DNA of 64,000 nucleotides from Neobacillus sp. YX16 (GCF_030123505.1 NZ_CP126115.1:6090001-6154000); one strand, 5' to 3'. Counted from the stretch's first letter, positions 17,300 to 27,002 are shown. A program made the numbers and translations. The notes: a model not told the origin generated them from the sequence alone.

Positions 17300-19234
17300 T
17301 CAGCACCTCTTCAGACCAAATTCTTTGGCTTGCGCATTTTCCACTACTTCATATCCGCCAATCTTTTCAACCTGCTCTTTAAATGATGGTGATTGGATAA
17401 TTTCGATTAATAATTTGCCGCTTTCACTTTCAAAAAAGCTTCTCGTCATCACTAAATCATACTCTTCATCGGCAACAGGAACAAAATCCAGGTCCATAGC
17501 TTTTGCGGCGGGATAAATCCCGAGTCCTGCACTTTGACTGTCCCCATTTACTTCCGCAGCAACAGCTAGGTGTGAAAACATTTCTCTATCGTAGCCTGTG
17601 ATTTCTTCTGAAGAAATCCCGTTTTCCTCAAGAAGCATATCAAGGAGAATCCTCGTTCCTGCCCCTTTTTGACGGTTAACAAAGTTCGCTTTTTTCTCAG
17701 CGATATCCATCAGTGTTTCAATCCCCAGCGGATTTCCCTTTGGTAAAATCCATCCTTGCTTTCTTTTTAAAAATGGATAGAGAACAACATCCGCACCGGC
17801 TAACATTTTCTTAACATAAGAGATATTATATTGCTTTGTGTTTGGATCAAGCAAATGAATGCCCGCTACATGGGCCTCGCCTTTTCGAATGGCCATAATA
17901 CCAGCCATACTGCCAACATGCGCTGAAACGATTTTCATGTCTGCACGTACTCTTTTCACCTGTGAGGATAAAAGATCAATGGTCAAATCATGGCTGCCAC
18001 AAAACATAATTGCATTTTGGATTTCCTCAAGCGGCCTTAATAGCTCGACTTCTGCAAAATCACCTTGTTCATAGCCAATTACGTTGGCTGGTACGACAAG
18101 AAGGCCATCTGCTCTCACATAGGACATCGTTACCCCCGCAGCTCTTGTCAGCGGATTTGCAACAAATTGTCCATTCACATAGCCGATATTCATTCGTACA
18201 AAATCCTCGGCACCCATACCCGAAACAATTCGGCGGCCAAGCTTGACGGTAACCGTTTGCCTTTTTGGCTCAGGGATTTGTAAATACTTGCAAATCAGCG
18301 GCCGGACAAACCATTCTAAGGACAAATAGGCGGAGACAGGATATCCTGGAACACCTACGACAATCTTCTCATTTATTTTTCCTAAAATAACGGGTTTCCC
18401 AGGTCTTGCAGCCACACCGTGGGTAAAGACCGTTCCAATTTCTCCGATGATATGAACGGTATAATCCTTGGAACCTGCTGAGGATCCAGCATTGATGACA
18501 ATAATATCCGAGTCTTTCGCCGCTTCAAGTAATACAGACTTTATCATTTCAGGGTCGTCCTTCACAATTCGGTGGAGTCTTGGCTCCCCGCCCCAATCTT
18601 TTATAAAATTTGCGAATACCGTTCCATTAAACTCAATAATGTTTCCTGAAGATAGTACACTATTTGCCTCAACAAGCTCATTACCCGTTGGAATGATGGT
18701 GACAACTGGCTTTTTCGCAACCGGAATCTGAAGATGCTGCGATGCTAAAAGAATGCCTAAATCCGCTGGTCTAAGAATATGTCCCTGCGGGAAAAGCATT
18801 TCCTCCTGTACAATATCCTCGCCAATAGGGCGAATATGCTGCCATGGTGTTGCAGGCTCAATAATTTCAATCGTTTCTTCATCTATCATATCGACATGTT
18901 CAATCATAATTACCGCATTAAATGGAACTGGAATCGCATTTCCTGTATCCACTATAGCAAAATCAATTCCCAGCTTAAGCTGAAGTGGATTTTGCTCATG
19001 TGCGGAATACGTTTTTTCAGCGATTACCGCAATTCCATCCATGGCAGATGCATGGTAATGAGGCATTGATACACTTGCAAAAATTGGCTCAGCCGTTACA
19101 CGGCCAAGGGCATCACTTGTAGGAATCATTTCTATTTCAAGGGGCAGAGAAAAGTTCTCGAGAATTTCTCGCTTCGCTTCCGATCGGGGTTTGTCCTCTA
19201 AATATATTTTCCGTTTATACGTTTTGCGGTCCAT
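17300..19234 (-). CDS. MoeA-like molybdopterin biosynthesis protein fused to a periplasmic-binding-protein-like domain
   Basis: 644 residues. The first ~400 form a MoeA/gephyrin-type molybdenum-insertion domain (MPHYHASAMDGIAV, IIPTGNELVE, INAGSSAGSKDYT, VVGVPGYPVSAYL). The last ~230 are a PBP-like domain of the type seen fused to MoeA in Firmicutes and archaea (FCGSHDLTIDLL, AHVGSMAGIMAIRKGEAHVAG). It has no signal peptide, so the binding domain is cytoplasmic and may sense molybdate or a cofactor form; this is inference. The ATG has AGGGGG upstream. It sits 14 bp downstream of a second, ordinary moeA. Confidence 0.9.
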   Translation of the reverse strand: MDRKTYKRKIYLEDKPRSEAKREILENFSLPLEIEMIPTSDALGRVTAEPIFASVSMPHYHASAMDGIAVIAEKTYSAHEQNPLQLKLGIDFAIVDTGNAIPVPFNAVIMIEHVDMIDEETIEIIEPATPWQHIRPIGEDIVQEEMLFPQGHILRPADLGILLASQHLQIPVAKKPVVTIIPTGNELVEANSVLSSGNIIEFNGTVFANFIKDWGGEPRLHRIVKDDPEMIKSVLLEAAKDSDIIVINAGSSAGSKDYTVHIIGEIGTVFTHGVAARPGKPVILGKINEKIVVGVPGYPVSAYLSLEWFVRPLICKYLQIPEPKRQTVTVKLGRRIVSGMGAEDFVRMNIGYVNGQFVANPLTRAAGVTMSYVRADGLLVVPANVIGYEQGDFAEVELLRPLEEIQNAIMFCGSHDLTIDLLSSQVKRVRADMKIVSAHVGSMAGIMAIRKGEAHVAGIHLLDPNTKQYNISYVKKMLAGADVVLYPFLKRKQGWILPKGNPLGIETLMDIAEKKANFVNRQKGAGTRILLDMLLEENGISSEEITGYDREMFSHLAVAAEVNGDSQSAGLGIYPAAKAMDLDFVPVADEEYDLVMTRSFFESESGKLLIEIIQSPSFKEQVEKIGGYEVVENAQAKEFGLKRC

Positions 19235-19248
19235 CTATTTTATCCCCC

Positions 19249-20481
19249 TCATCGTGTTGCAATCACAGGTACATAGTCTCCCTGTGAAATACCCTCTTTT
19301 TCTGAAATAATTTCAACAATACCATCGCTTTTTACTAAGGTAGTAATTAACCCTGATTTTCCAATAATCGGCTCCGCCCACCATACGCCTTCTTTCTCGA
19401 TTAAACGAACACGAATATAATCGGAACGCCCAGGTGCAGAAGGAATATTCTTCGTAATCCGGGCAAAAATTCTATCAGGCTTCTTATCAATTTTTTCACC
19501 TTTTAACTTTTGAAGGATTCTCTTGCCAAACAGCATGAAAATAATCATCGCTGAGGCAGGATGCCCTGGCAGACCTATAACAGGTTTCCCATTCGCCATT
19601 GCAAGTATCGTAGGTTTCCCCGGTTTGATCGATATGCCATGAACGAACACGCCTGGTGAACCTAGGGACTGAATCACTTGTGTTGTGTAGTCCTTTGCTC
19701 CAACCGAGCTTCCCCCTGAGAGAATTAAGCAGTCTACTTCATTATATAAAGCCTGTGCTTTTTGCTGAAACTCCTGATAGTCATCCTTCACAATTCCACC
19801 GTACTCAACCTCAACATTCCATTGTTTTGCGAGCCCCGAAATCGTCAAATAGTTAATATCACGGATTTGACCTTCTGAAAGTTTTTCTGTTTGATAGGGA
19901 ACAATCTCGTCACCTGATGATAGATACCCGACCTTTAGCTTACGATAGACACATACATGGCTAATACCTAGTGAGGCAATTGCACCTAACTCTTGCGGAC
20001 GAATCAGGGTTCCTTCAGGAAGGAGGATTTCCCCTTCACGGATATCCTCACCTGCACGAATAATATTTTCACCAGGGGCCACTGGCTTGTAGGTGTTTAA
20101 TAGTCCGTCATGGTCTTCACAATGTTCAATCATAATTACGCTGTCACTGCCTGCAGGAATCATCCCGCCTGTTGGAACATAGACGGCTTCTCCTTGACCG
20201 ACAGGAATACCTGCCGACTCTCCCATTGCAACTTCTCCCACCACCGTTAAAAAACCCGGCATGGAATCAGAGGTTCCATATGTGTCCCGTGCTTTCACAG
20301 CATAGCCATCCACCGTCGAGCGGTCAAAGCCAGGGACATTTTCCTTTGCGGTGACAGGCACCGCTAGTATATAATTATGCGCCTCTTCTAGTGAGCGAAT
20401 TTCCGTATCTTTTATTGCTGGGATTTTTTCTTCTATCATTTCAAAAGTTTCTTCAACTGTTTTAACTTTGAAAAATTGCAC
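19249..20481 (-). CDS. moeA: Molybdopterin molybdenumtransferase MoeA
   Basis: Inserts molybdenum into adenylated molybdopterin. The 410 residues have the full MoeA set: PGFDRSTVDGYAV, PTGGMIPAGSDSVIMIEH, SSGDEIV, LSGGSSVGAKDYTTQ and GLPGHPASAM. The GTG start is preceded by GGAAGGATGTAAGG. Residues AVPVTA near position 40, where relatives usually read closer to AEDVTA, are encoded by a copy of the recurrent 13-mer (20350-20362). Two MoeA-type genes in tandem are common next to molybdo-/tungsto-enzymes. Confidence 0.94.
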   Translation of the reverse strand: MQFFKVKTVEETFEMIEEKIPAIKDTEIRSLEEAHNYILAVPVTAKENVPGFDRSTVDGYAVKARDTYGTSDSMPGFLTVVGEVAMGESAGIPVGQGEAVYVPTGGMIPAGSDSVIMIEHCEDHDGLLNTYKPVAPGENIIRAGEDIREGEILLPEGTLIRPQELGAIASLGISHVCVYRKLKVGYLSSGDEIVPYQTEKLSEGQIRDINYLTISGLAKQWNVEVEYGGIVKDDYQEFQQKAQALYNEVDCLILSGGSSVGAKDYTTQVIQSLGSPGVFVHGISIKPGKPTILAMANGKPVIGLPGHPASAMIIFMLFGKRILQKLKGEKIDKKPDRIFARITKNIPSAPGRSDYIRVRLIEKEGVWWAEPIIGKSGLITTLVKSDGIVEIISEKEGISQGDYVPVIATR

Positions 20482-20502
20482 TGTGCCTTACATCCTTCCT
20501 GC

Positions 20503-21099
20503 CTAATCAGCTTGAAGCCATTTTTTTGCGTCCTCATACTCATGGGGATGATTCATATTGAAAAAAACTCGCTCCATATCAATATTGCTATTGGCCTGCA
20601 GCTCTTTTTCCGTTACATAAAGGACATTTAGATGTTCAAGCAGATGTTTGATTGGAAGACGTCCATTTTCAATACATTCTTCAATTTTCGCTACACTCTT
20701 CTTTTGAAAAACCGCACATAGAGTTTGCATTTTTCCATTAATAACTGGAACTAAGGCATCATGATGGTCAATCATATTTACAAGGGTCGCAGCTAATTCG
20801 CCAGAAATAAAAGGCATATCACATGCTGTAATGAAATTCACATCATAGTCCGAAGCCATTAAGCCGGCATGAAATCCTGCAAGCGGTCCCTTTCCAGGAT
20901 AGTGATCGGACACCATTTTCACTCCTAAAAATTGATAGGATTCCATATCGTTGGTAACGAGAATGATATCATCAAAGTAGATTTTGAGAATATCAACCAT
21001 TCTTTCGATTGTGGTCTTCTCGTTTAGTTTTAGGAGAGCCTTGTTTGTGCCCATTCTGCTCGATTTCCCGCCCGATAAAATAATAGCCGCAGCTTTCAT
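20503..21099 (-). CDS. mobA: Molybdenum cofactor guanylyltransferase MobA
   Basis: Attaches GMP to Mo-molybdopterin to make the bis-MGD cofactor used by DMSO-reductase-family enzymes such as the formate dehydrogenase encoded nearby. The 198-residue protein has the GTP-binding LSGGKSSRMGTNKALL (residues 8-23) and the ACDMPFI metal-binding motif near 97-103. It lies between fdhE and moeA. Confidence 0.94.
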   Translation of the reverse strand: MKAAAIILSGGKSSRMGTNKALLKLNEKTTIERMVDILKIYFDDIILVTNDMESYQFLGVKMVSDHYPGKGPLAGFHAGLMASDYDVNFITACDMPFISGELAATLVNMIDHHDALVPVINGKMQTLCAVFQKKSVAKIEECIENGRLPIKHLLEHLNVLYVTEKELQANSNIDMERVFFNMNHPHEYEDAKKWLQAD

Positions 21100-21131
21100 G
21101 AAAAAGCACCTTCTTAATTGGTTTCTTTAGT

Positions 21132-21254
21132 TTGTCTAGCTACAGCGCCTAGGGGCTCGGGGTCATAAGCCAATCCGTCAAGAAGGTAAAGACCAACCTT
21201 CTCGCCGGATCGTCTAATGCCTGTCACCCCTGGACAAGGCGCTTCCGCTTTTCG
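21132..21254 (-). repeat. Dispersed repeat R1 overlapping the end of fdhE
   Basis: A copy (GAAAAGCGGAAGCGCC first on the minus strand) whose first ~40 bp are read as the last 12 codons of fdhE before a stop. The gene end therefore appears to have been altered by this element. Confidence 0.85.
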
Positions 21255-22050
21255 CTTCGCCCACCGCTTGATATCCTTGCTCTTGAGCTACAAAATCAAG
21301 ATGAATTGTATTTAAGTCCAGCATGGCTGCTGAAGGCTTGCTGAGATATTGTCTTGTATCTATCACTTTAATATATCCTGTACACTTTTCGCAAACCTGA
21401 ATTTGTGAGGATGCATCCCCTTCAATGGTTATATATTGAATGGTTTTATGGTCATCATTACCGCAGTGTGCACATTCAATTCGTTTTGCATGCCAATGAG
21501 CAAGACAGCGAGGGCATGTCATTACTTTTTTCCCTTCATCTTCAAGAACGGCAAGTCGAGCTGGTTCACCGCAAACAGGGCAGCCTGCGCCTGGAACAGC
21601 ATGAGTGATTTCGTGCTGGATTTTCTCTGCTATTAGCTGTAGGTAAGGTCGCAGTGCTGTTTCTGCTAAGAATTGCGGGATCCACTCTTCAAGTCCATTT
21701 TCCTCTGCAAAACTAGCAAAATACATACTATTAAAAGAAAATGCCTCATCTATCCAGCGAATCGCCGTTTCTTCGTTTAATAGAGCACTAATTCCAGCAA
21801 GCTTTGTTTCAAGCTCAGGATTTTTTTGGGACAATAATCCATTTATCTCCTCTATCCACTGTAAGAATAGTGGAATTTTGAAATTAATAGACGTTAATGC
21901 CGCCGCCGGCACCCCCGCTGACATTGGTGCCTTATCAAGGTTCGGTGTAATTGATTCTGGATTGATGCTCTTCTTCCAATTCTCTTGAAGGGTTAAAAAA
22001 TCCTTCTGCAAATTCTGATATTCTTTCGAAACAACAGATTTTTTCATCAT
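21214..22050 (-). CDS. fdhE: Formate dehydrogenase accessory protein FdhE
   Basis: Cytoplasmic rubredoxin-like protein needed for assembly of Tat-exported formate dehydrogenases. The 278-residue protein has four CxxC pairs in order: CPVC, CPRC, CAHC, CEKC, the iron/zinc-binding signature of FdhE. AGAGGTG precedes a double ATG. The final residues (KSGSALSRGDRH) are encoded by an R1 repeat, so the original C-terminus probably ended shortly after QGYQAVGE or was replaced; the core domains are intact. Confidence 0.92.
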   Translation of the reverse strand: MMKKSVVSKEYQNLQKDFLTLQENWKKSINPESITPNLDKAPMSAGVPAAALTSINFKIPLFLQWIEEINGLLSQKNPELETKLAGISALLNEETAIRWIDEAFSFNSMYFASFAEENGLEEWIPQFLAETALRPYLQLIAEKIQHEITHAVPGAGCPVCGEPARLAVLEDEGKKVMTCPRCLAHWHAKRIECAHCGNDDHKTIQYITIEGDASSQIQVCEKCTGYIKVIDTRQYLSKPSAAMLDLNTIHLDFVAQEQGYQAVGEAKSGSALSRGDRH

Positions 22051-22097
22051 TGTACACCTCTTTTAGTATTTGGTAGGTCCAAAATGTTTCTTTAAAT

Positions 22098-22127
22098 AAA
22101 GGCTGTCCTGCAAGAGACAGCCTTTAT
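22098..22127. terminator. Hairpin between the cytochrome b gene and fdhE
   Basis: AAAGGCTGTC ... GACAGCCTTT stem followed by a weak T-rich run in either direction. It may attenuate transcription from the fdn genes into fdhE and the cofactor genes. Confidence 0.6.
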
Positions 22128-22148
22128 TATTATTAACTTTTAATGTGA

Positions 22149-22232
22149 TGTCTAGCTACAGCGCCTAGCCCCTCGAGGTCACTTCGGTCCTGCAGCGCTT
22201 GTCGGGGCTGACCAAGGCGCTTCCGCTTTTCG
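22149..22232 (-). repeat. Dispersed repeat R1 (internally shortened) after the cytochrome b gene
   Basis: CGAAAAGCGGAAGCGCC to CTAGACA on the minus strand, 84 bp, beginning 3 bp after the stop of the formate dehydrogenase cytochrome gene and in the same orientation. Confidence 0.8.
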
Positions 22233-22235
22233 TTA

Positions 22236-22964
22236 TCAAGCGCCTTTTTTCTTTTTCTTGTCAGGGCTGGTTGGTTTATGCGGGTCGTCTAGTTTAGGGA
22301 AGTTGCCTTTTTTAACCTCTTCCTCATACCATTCTGTATAGTGTTCCTTTGCCCACCATGCAGGCACTTCACCTGTAATAACACCGGTATATCCGGGTTT
22401 AGAATTTTTGTGTATAACAGATAGATAGATGTGTCCGACCACTACCGCAATCGCAAGACCAAAGCCTACGTTGTGCAATAAATATCCCCACTGAACAACC
22501 GCTCTTGGGAAGAATTGCGGGAACCACATTGGTAAGCCAGAACCAATGATTAAGATTGCTGTGAAAATTTGAATGATTGAGTTAATCTTTTCACCAGCGT
22601 TAAAGAATGTTTGCTTTACGTGCTTAAAATTGAAACCAAATAGCTCCTTAACAAACTCTGTAAAGAACTCTAGGTCACGTTTCTTCCAGGTAACAAGTTC
22701 TTTCATCCAAAGCTTGAAGCCCTTGAAGTCAAAAATTACCCAGATAAACGTTGGTGTAATAAACGCCACGGCGAAAATTCTGTGAAGTAGACGTGCACCT
22801 TCTGGTCCGCCAAGCACCGGGTATAACCAGTCAAAAAACTCTGTGTACATTGGCAAGGCTGTGATATAGAGAGCAATAAATGAAATCGCGTTAACAGCAT
22901 GCGCCCAAACAAATGCCTTTGAAAAACGTTTCACCTTTACAGTCGAATTTTGAGGTTTACTCAT
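22236..22964 (-). CDS. fdnI: Formate dehydrogenase cytochrome b subunit (FdnI-like)
   Basis: Membrane subunit that passes electrons from the iron-sulfur subunit to the quinone pool. The ATG at 22964 (GGAGGTGAGCACC before it) gives 242 residues; the longer frame overlaps fdnH and is rejected. Four membrane segments are visible (about 20-38, 58-76, 120-138, 160-180). Heme-ligand candidates are the His residues in VWAHAVNAISF, LLHRIFAVAF, YLLHNVGFGL and VVGHIYLSV. The C-terminal tail is charged and ends in polylysine. The start overlaps the fdnH end by 8 bp, supporting coupled translation. Confidence 0.93.
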   Translation of the reverse strand: MSKPQNSTVKVKRFSKAFVWAHAVNAISFIALYITALPMYTEFFDWLYPVLGGPEGARLLHRIFAVAFITPTFIWVIFDFKGFKLWMKELVTWKKRDLEFFTEFVKELFGFNFKHVKQTFFNAGEKINSIIQIFTAILIIGSGLPMWFPQFFPRAVVQWGYLLHNVGFGLAIAVVVGHIYLSVIHKNSKPGYTGVITGEVPAWWAKEHYTEWYEEEVKKGNFPKLDDPHKPTSPDKKKKKGA

Positions 22965-23787
22965 GGTGCTCACCTCCGTCTTCGTTTTTACCATTCTTTT
23001 TCTTACTAATAATTGTATTGGTAATAAAAGCACCGACAACCGCCATCGTGGTTGCACCAATCATCATTTTACCAATTGGCTGTGCATAGTCCTTCCAAAT
23101 CACAGCGGAAGTTGGAACTTTAGGATTTTCAGGTAAACCATATACAGATGGCTTTTCTGCTAATACATAAACCGTATGCGTTCCGCCGACACCTTGTGGA
23201 TTGTAGACCATTGCATTTGGATAACGATCTTTAATTTGTTTCACACGATCTTCTGCTTTCTTGATCATCGCAGCTTTGCCGCCGAATTCCATAGCCCCTG
23301 TATGACAAGTAGTTACACAGGCAGGCTGCAAGCCTTCTTCAAGACGGTCTGTACACATTGTACATTTATTTGCTTTACGATATTTGTCACCATTTTTATC
23401 AACGTATTCCTTAAGGGAAATAACTTCAAATGGACAGTTATTTACGCAATATCCACAGCCTACACATTTCTCATGATCAATGACAACAGTACCAAAATCC
23501 GTGTAGCTAATTGCATTTTCCGGGCAAACCTTTTCACAGGCAGCATCTGTACAGTGGAAGCATGCAGAGTGGCGGAAAAGGTAGTCAAGATTGCCTTTTG
23601 AATCTTCATGCTCGATATATTGCAGTACATTCCAAGTATCTGCCGTTGTCTTAGCATGTGACTGAGCGCTCCCTAAGAAGTCCTGTGGTTCTGCTGGAAG
23701 GTCATTCCAGTTTTTACAGGCAACCATACAGGCGCGACAGCCGTCACACTTGGTCACATCAACAAATTTCACATATTCAGCAGCCAT
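22957..23787 (-). CDS. fdnH: Formate dehydrogenase iron-sulfur subunit (FdnH-like)
   Basis: Electron-transfer subunit with four [4Fe-4S] clusters. The 276-residue protein has cysteine groups CDGCRACMVAC (Cys14, 17, 20, 24), CFHCTDAACEKVCP, CVGCGYCVNNCP and CTMC ... CVTTC. A C-terminal membrane segment (MMIGATTMAVVGAFI, about 243-260) anchors it, as in E. coli FdnH. Its ATG overlaps the fdnG stop (TAATG) and GGAGGG sits inside the end of fdnG, so the two are translationally linked. Confidence 0.95.
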   Translation of the reverse strand: MAAEYVKFVDVTKCDGCRACMVACKNWNDLPAEPQDFLGSAQSHAKTTADTWNVLQYIEHEDSKGNLDYLFRHSACFHCTDAACEKVCPENAISYTDFGTVVIDHEKCVGCGYCVNNCPFEVISLKEYVDKNGDKYRKANKCTMCTDRLEEGLQPACVTTCHTGAMEFGGKAAMIKKAEDRVKQIKDRYPNAMVYNPQGVGGTHTVYVLAEKPSVYGLPENPKVPTSAVIWKDYAQPIGKMMIGATTMAVVGAFITNTIISKKKNGKNEDGGEHHE

Positions 23788-26774
23788 TAGTCAGCCCTCC
23801 TTACGTTACAGAGGAATGCCTTATATTCAGGAATAGTTGTATTCGCATCCCCGATATGAGGCGTCAGGCGATTAGCTGTCTCCCCAGTTGCGATACCTTT
23901 ATAACCAAAATGCCACGGCATTCCGATTTGATGAACATCTTTGCCACCGATCTTATGAGGCTTGAAGCGCTTTGTTACCATTGCATAAGCTTTGACCTCG
24001 CCTCGTGCAGAGCTGACAATGACTTTATCTTTATTTTTAATGCCCTTTTCTTTTGCTAGCTCTTCGCTCATTTCAATATACATATGAGGTACAAGCTCTG
24101 ATAACCATGCTTGGTTACGTGTCATCGTACCAGATTGCCAGTGCTCACTTACTCGGTAAGTGGTTGCCACAATTGGGAAATCTGCCTTGAAGCCGCGCTC
24201 ATTAAATTTGCCATCAAATAATTGAATAGCAGGGTTAATTTCCTGGCTTGAAAATGGATTCTTAACCGGGCTTTCAAACGGCTCATAGTGTTCAGGGAAC
24301 GGACCATCGTTTAATGTTGGTGCATAAACTCCACCTACACCATCATTCATCATGATAAATGGATCCTCAAAGCCAGCGTCACCAGGCCTCCTTGTTGCAA
24401 CAAAGTCCGGAACGTCCACTCCTGTCCATTTACCTTGTACTGCGTCATACCATACAACCGCTTTTTCCTTATTGTATGGAACACCGTTTGGATCACATGA
24501 AGCGCGATTATAAAGAATACGGCGATTCATCGGCCAAGCATACGACCAGTTTAGATATAAACTCATTCCGGTATCTTTCTTATCGCGGTTTTTCGCACGG
24601 TTCTTGCCTTCTTCAGGGTAGAATCCGCAATAAATCCAGTTACCTGAACATGTTGAACCATCATCCTTTAGATTTCCAAAGCCGGCAATTAGCTTGCCTG
24701 TATTCACGTCATACCCGTTGATCTCCTTACAAACAAGGTCGATATCTGGGTGATGACCTTCACCATAGTTCCAATAAAGAGCATTAATTGGAGCTGCGGC
24801 TGGACCTGCTTCATTTTTATATAAACCTTTGATTCTAGTAGCAAGCTCATGGATAATCTCTAAGTCTGCTTTTGATTCACCAAGCGGCTTAATTGCCTGC
24901 CAGCGGTACTGCATCCAGCGGGCACTGTTAGATATACTTCCTTCTTTTTCATAGGAAGAACATGCTGGAAGAAGGAATACCTCTGTGTTGATCTTAGATG
25001 GGTTACTGCCAGCCTCTTCTTGCCAGAAGGCAGAAGTTTCTGTTTCCCAAAGGTCAACAGCTACTAACCATTTTAAATTGGAAAGTGCTTCTTTTTCTTT
25101 TCCTGCATTCGGTCCGCCGACTACTGGGTTTGTTCCGAAAAGGAATGCACCTTCTAGCGTGCCGTCATACATAGCCTTAAATAAGTTAATGTGTGAGTAG
25201 TTTTTATTGCCTTTTGGCAGGTATTGATAGCCAAATTCATTTGCTGCTGTTGCATTCGGTCCATACCAAGCTTTTAATAAGCTGACAATGAACTTACGCT
25301 TGTTACTCCAATAACCTGTTTTTGGTGTTTCTTTTTCCATGTGGCCAGCGAGTGTTGCATTCTCTGGAACCTTAGATGTTGGTGCATTTAAGTAGCCTGT
25401 TAAGTTACCATATAATAATCCAAAGTCAGTTGAGCCTTGTACGTTAGACTCACCACGCATTGCGTTAACCCCGCCGCCTGGTAAACCAACGTTACCAAGT
25501 AGAAGTTGAATCATGGCAAACGCACGAACGTTTTGTGTTCCAACTGTATGCTGGGTTGTTCCCATTGCATACATGATGGTTCCTGCTTTACCGACTTGAC
25601 CCGTTGCACAGAAAGCTTCATATACCTTTAATAGGTCGGCTTTTGGTGTTCCAGTGATTTTTACAACTGTGTCAACATCATAGCGAGAGTAATGTTTTTT
25701 CATTAGTTGGAAAACGGATCTTGGGTGTTCTAATGTGAAGTCTTTAACAAGTTTTCCTTCGGCATCTTTTTCAAATGCCCATTGTGTTTTATCATAAGCA
25801 CGCTTATCTTCGTTATATCCAGAGAATAAGCCGTCTTCAAATTTATAGCTTGGACTTACAATAAAGCTAGCGTTTGTATATTTAGCAACATACTCTTTGT
25901 GGTAAAGATTATTTTCTAGCGCATATTTGATCATCCCGCCGATAAACGGAATATCTGTTCCAGAGCGTAAAGGGGCATAAATATCAGACATTGACGATGT
26001 TCTTGTGTAACGAGGGTCAACGCTTACTATTTTTCCGCCATTCTCTTTTGCTTTTGTTAACCACCTAAAGCTAATTGGATGGTTCTCAGCTGGATTTGCT
26101 CCCATAATCAACGCACAATCGGTATACTGCACATCATTCCAACTGTTAGTCATTGCTCCACGACCAAATGAAGGTGCCAGACCGGCAACCGTAGAACTAT
26201 GTCATATTCGTGCCTGGTGCTCTAAATAGGTGACACCAAGCCCTCTCATCATTTTAGAAAGCAGGTACGTCTCTTCATTATCAAGAGCTGCTCCGCCAAG
26301 GCTTGCAATTGCCTCGGTCTTATTCACTGTCATGCCATCTTCACTTACAACAAAAGTTTTATCACGAGTTTCTTTTGTACGCTTGGCAATGGTTTCATAC
26401 ATCCATTCCCAATCCTTTTCTTCCCATTTATTACTGCCTGGTGCACGATAAAGCGGTTTCTTAATACGTTTTTCAGAAGTATATAACTGTCTAATTGTTG
26501 TTCCTTTACTGCATAGCTTACCTTCGTTAATTGGGTTATCCGGATCCCCTTCCGTATAAACCACAGTGTTGTCCTTTGTATGGACTAAAATCCCACAGCC
26601 AACGCCGCAAAAGCAGCAAATAGTTGGTGTAACAGTTGATTTGGCAATTTTGAATTCTTTTGTGCTGGCATATGCTTTTTTCTCATTAAAGCCTAGTTCA
26701 ACTACTGCTAGAGTGGCTGCAGTAGCACCAGACAACTTTAAGAATTGCCGGCGGTTTAAGTTGATTTCAACCAT
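23787..26774 (-). CDS. fdnG: Selenocysteine-containing formate dehydrogenase catalytic subunit (FdnG-like)
   Basis: Oxidises formate to CO2 at a bis-MGD molybdenum/tungsten centre. Read through one in-frame UGA (26202-26204) it is 995 residues with selenocysteine at 191. The N-terminus carries a Tat signal (NRRQFLKLSG, likely cut after KKAYA), then the [4Fe-4S] ligands Cys53, 56, 60 and 88. Around the UGA the protein reads EHQARI-U-HSSTVAGLAPSFGRGAM, matching the active-site block of E. coli FdnG. The two halves are in the same frame with 16 sense codons between the UGA and the next Met. GGAAGGAG precedes the ATG. Reading it as two genes or a nonsense mutant fits less well, because a SECIS hairpin follows the UGA. 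Confidence 0.93.
26173..26190 (-). promoter_or_regulatory. bSECIS hairpin for selenocysteine insertion
   Basis: On the minus strand GGTTGCCGGTCTGGCACC folds as GGU-(bulged U)-GCC, apical loop GGUCU, GGCACC. It begins 11 nt after the UGA. The bulged U, the loop GGUCU and the 11-nt distance match what is known of the E. coli fdhF SECIS bound by SelB. It lies inside the coding region, as bacterial SECIS elements must. Confidence 0.9.
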
Positions 26775-26816
26775 TTTTCTATCTCCTTCCCATTAAATAA
26801 ATAGAACATCCCTTGA

Positions 26817-26963
26817 AATGCGGAAGCGCTTTGCCCAGGGAAAAAAGAAGTTCATTTTTTCCTCGGGGCGACAGGCATAGGACGAGCCGGCTAGAAGGTT
26901 GTTCTTTACCTTCTGGACGGATTGGCTTAGACCTGAGAGCCCCTAGGCGCTGCAGCTAGACAC
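26817..26963 (+). repeat. Dispersed repeat R1 between fdhD and fdnG
   Basis: A 147-bp copy (GAAATGCGGAAGCGCT to GCAGCTAGACAC), oriented opposite to the flanking minus-strand genes. It separates the fdhD stop from the fdnG ribosome site, so any fdnG promoter must lie in or next to it. Confidence 0.85.
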
Positions 26964-27002
26964 ATTTTCTATCTAATACTGCTTAGTCGTTAATTCCCCC
27001 CT

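Noticed and set aside
26151..26774. Two separate genes, or a frameshifted/nonsense formate dehydrogenase pseudogene
   Set aside because: The halves are in one frame, the only stop is UGA at the known selenocysteine position, and a SECIS hairpin follows it.
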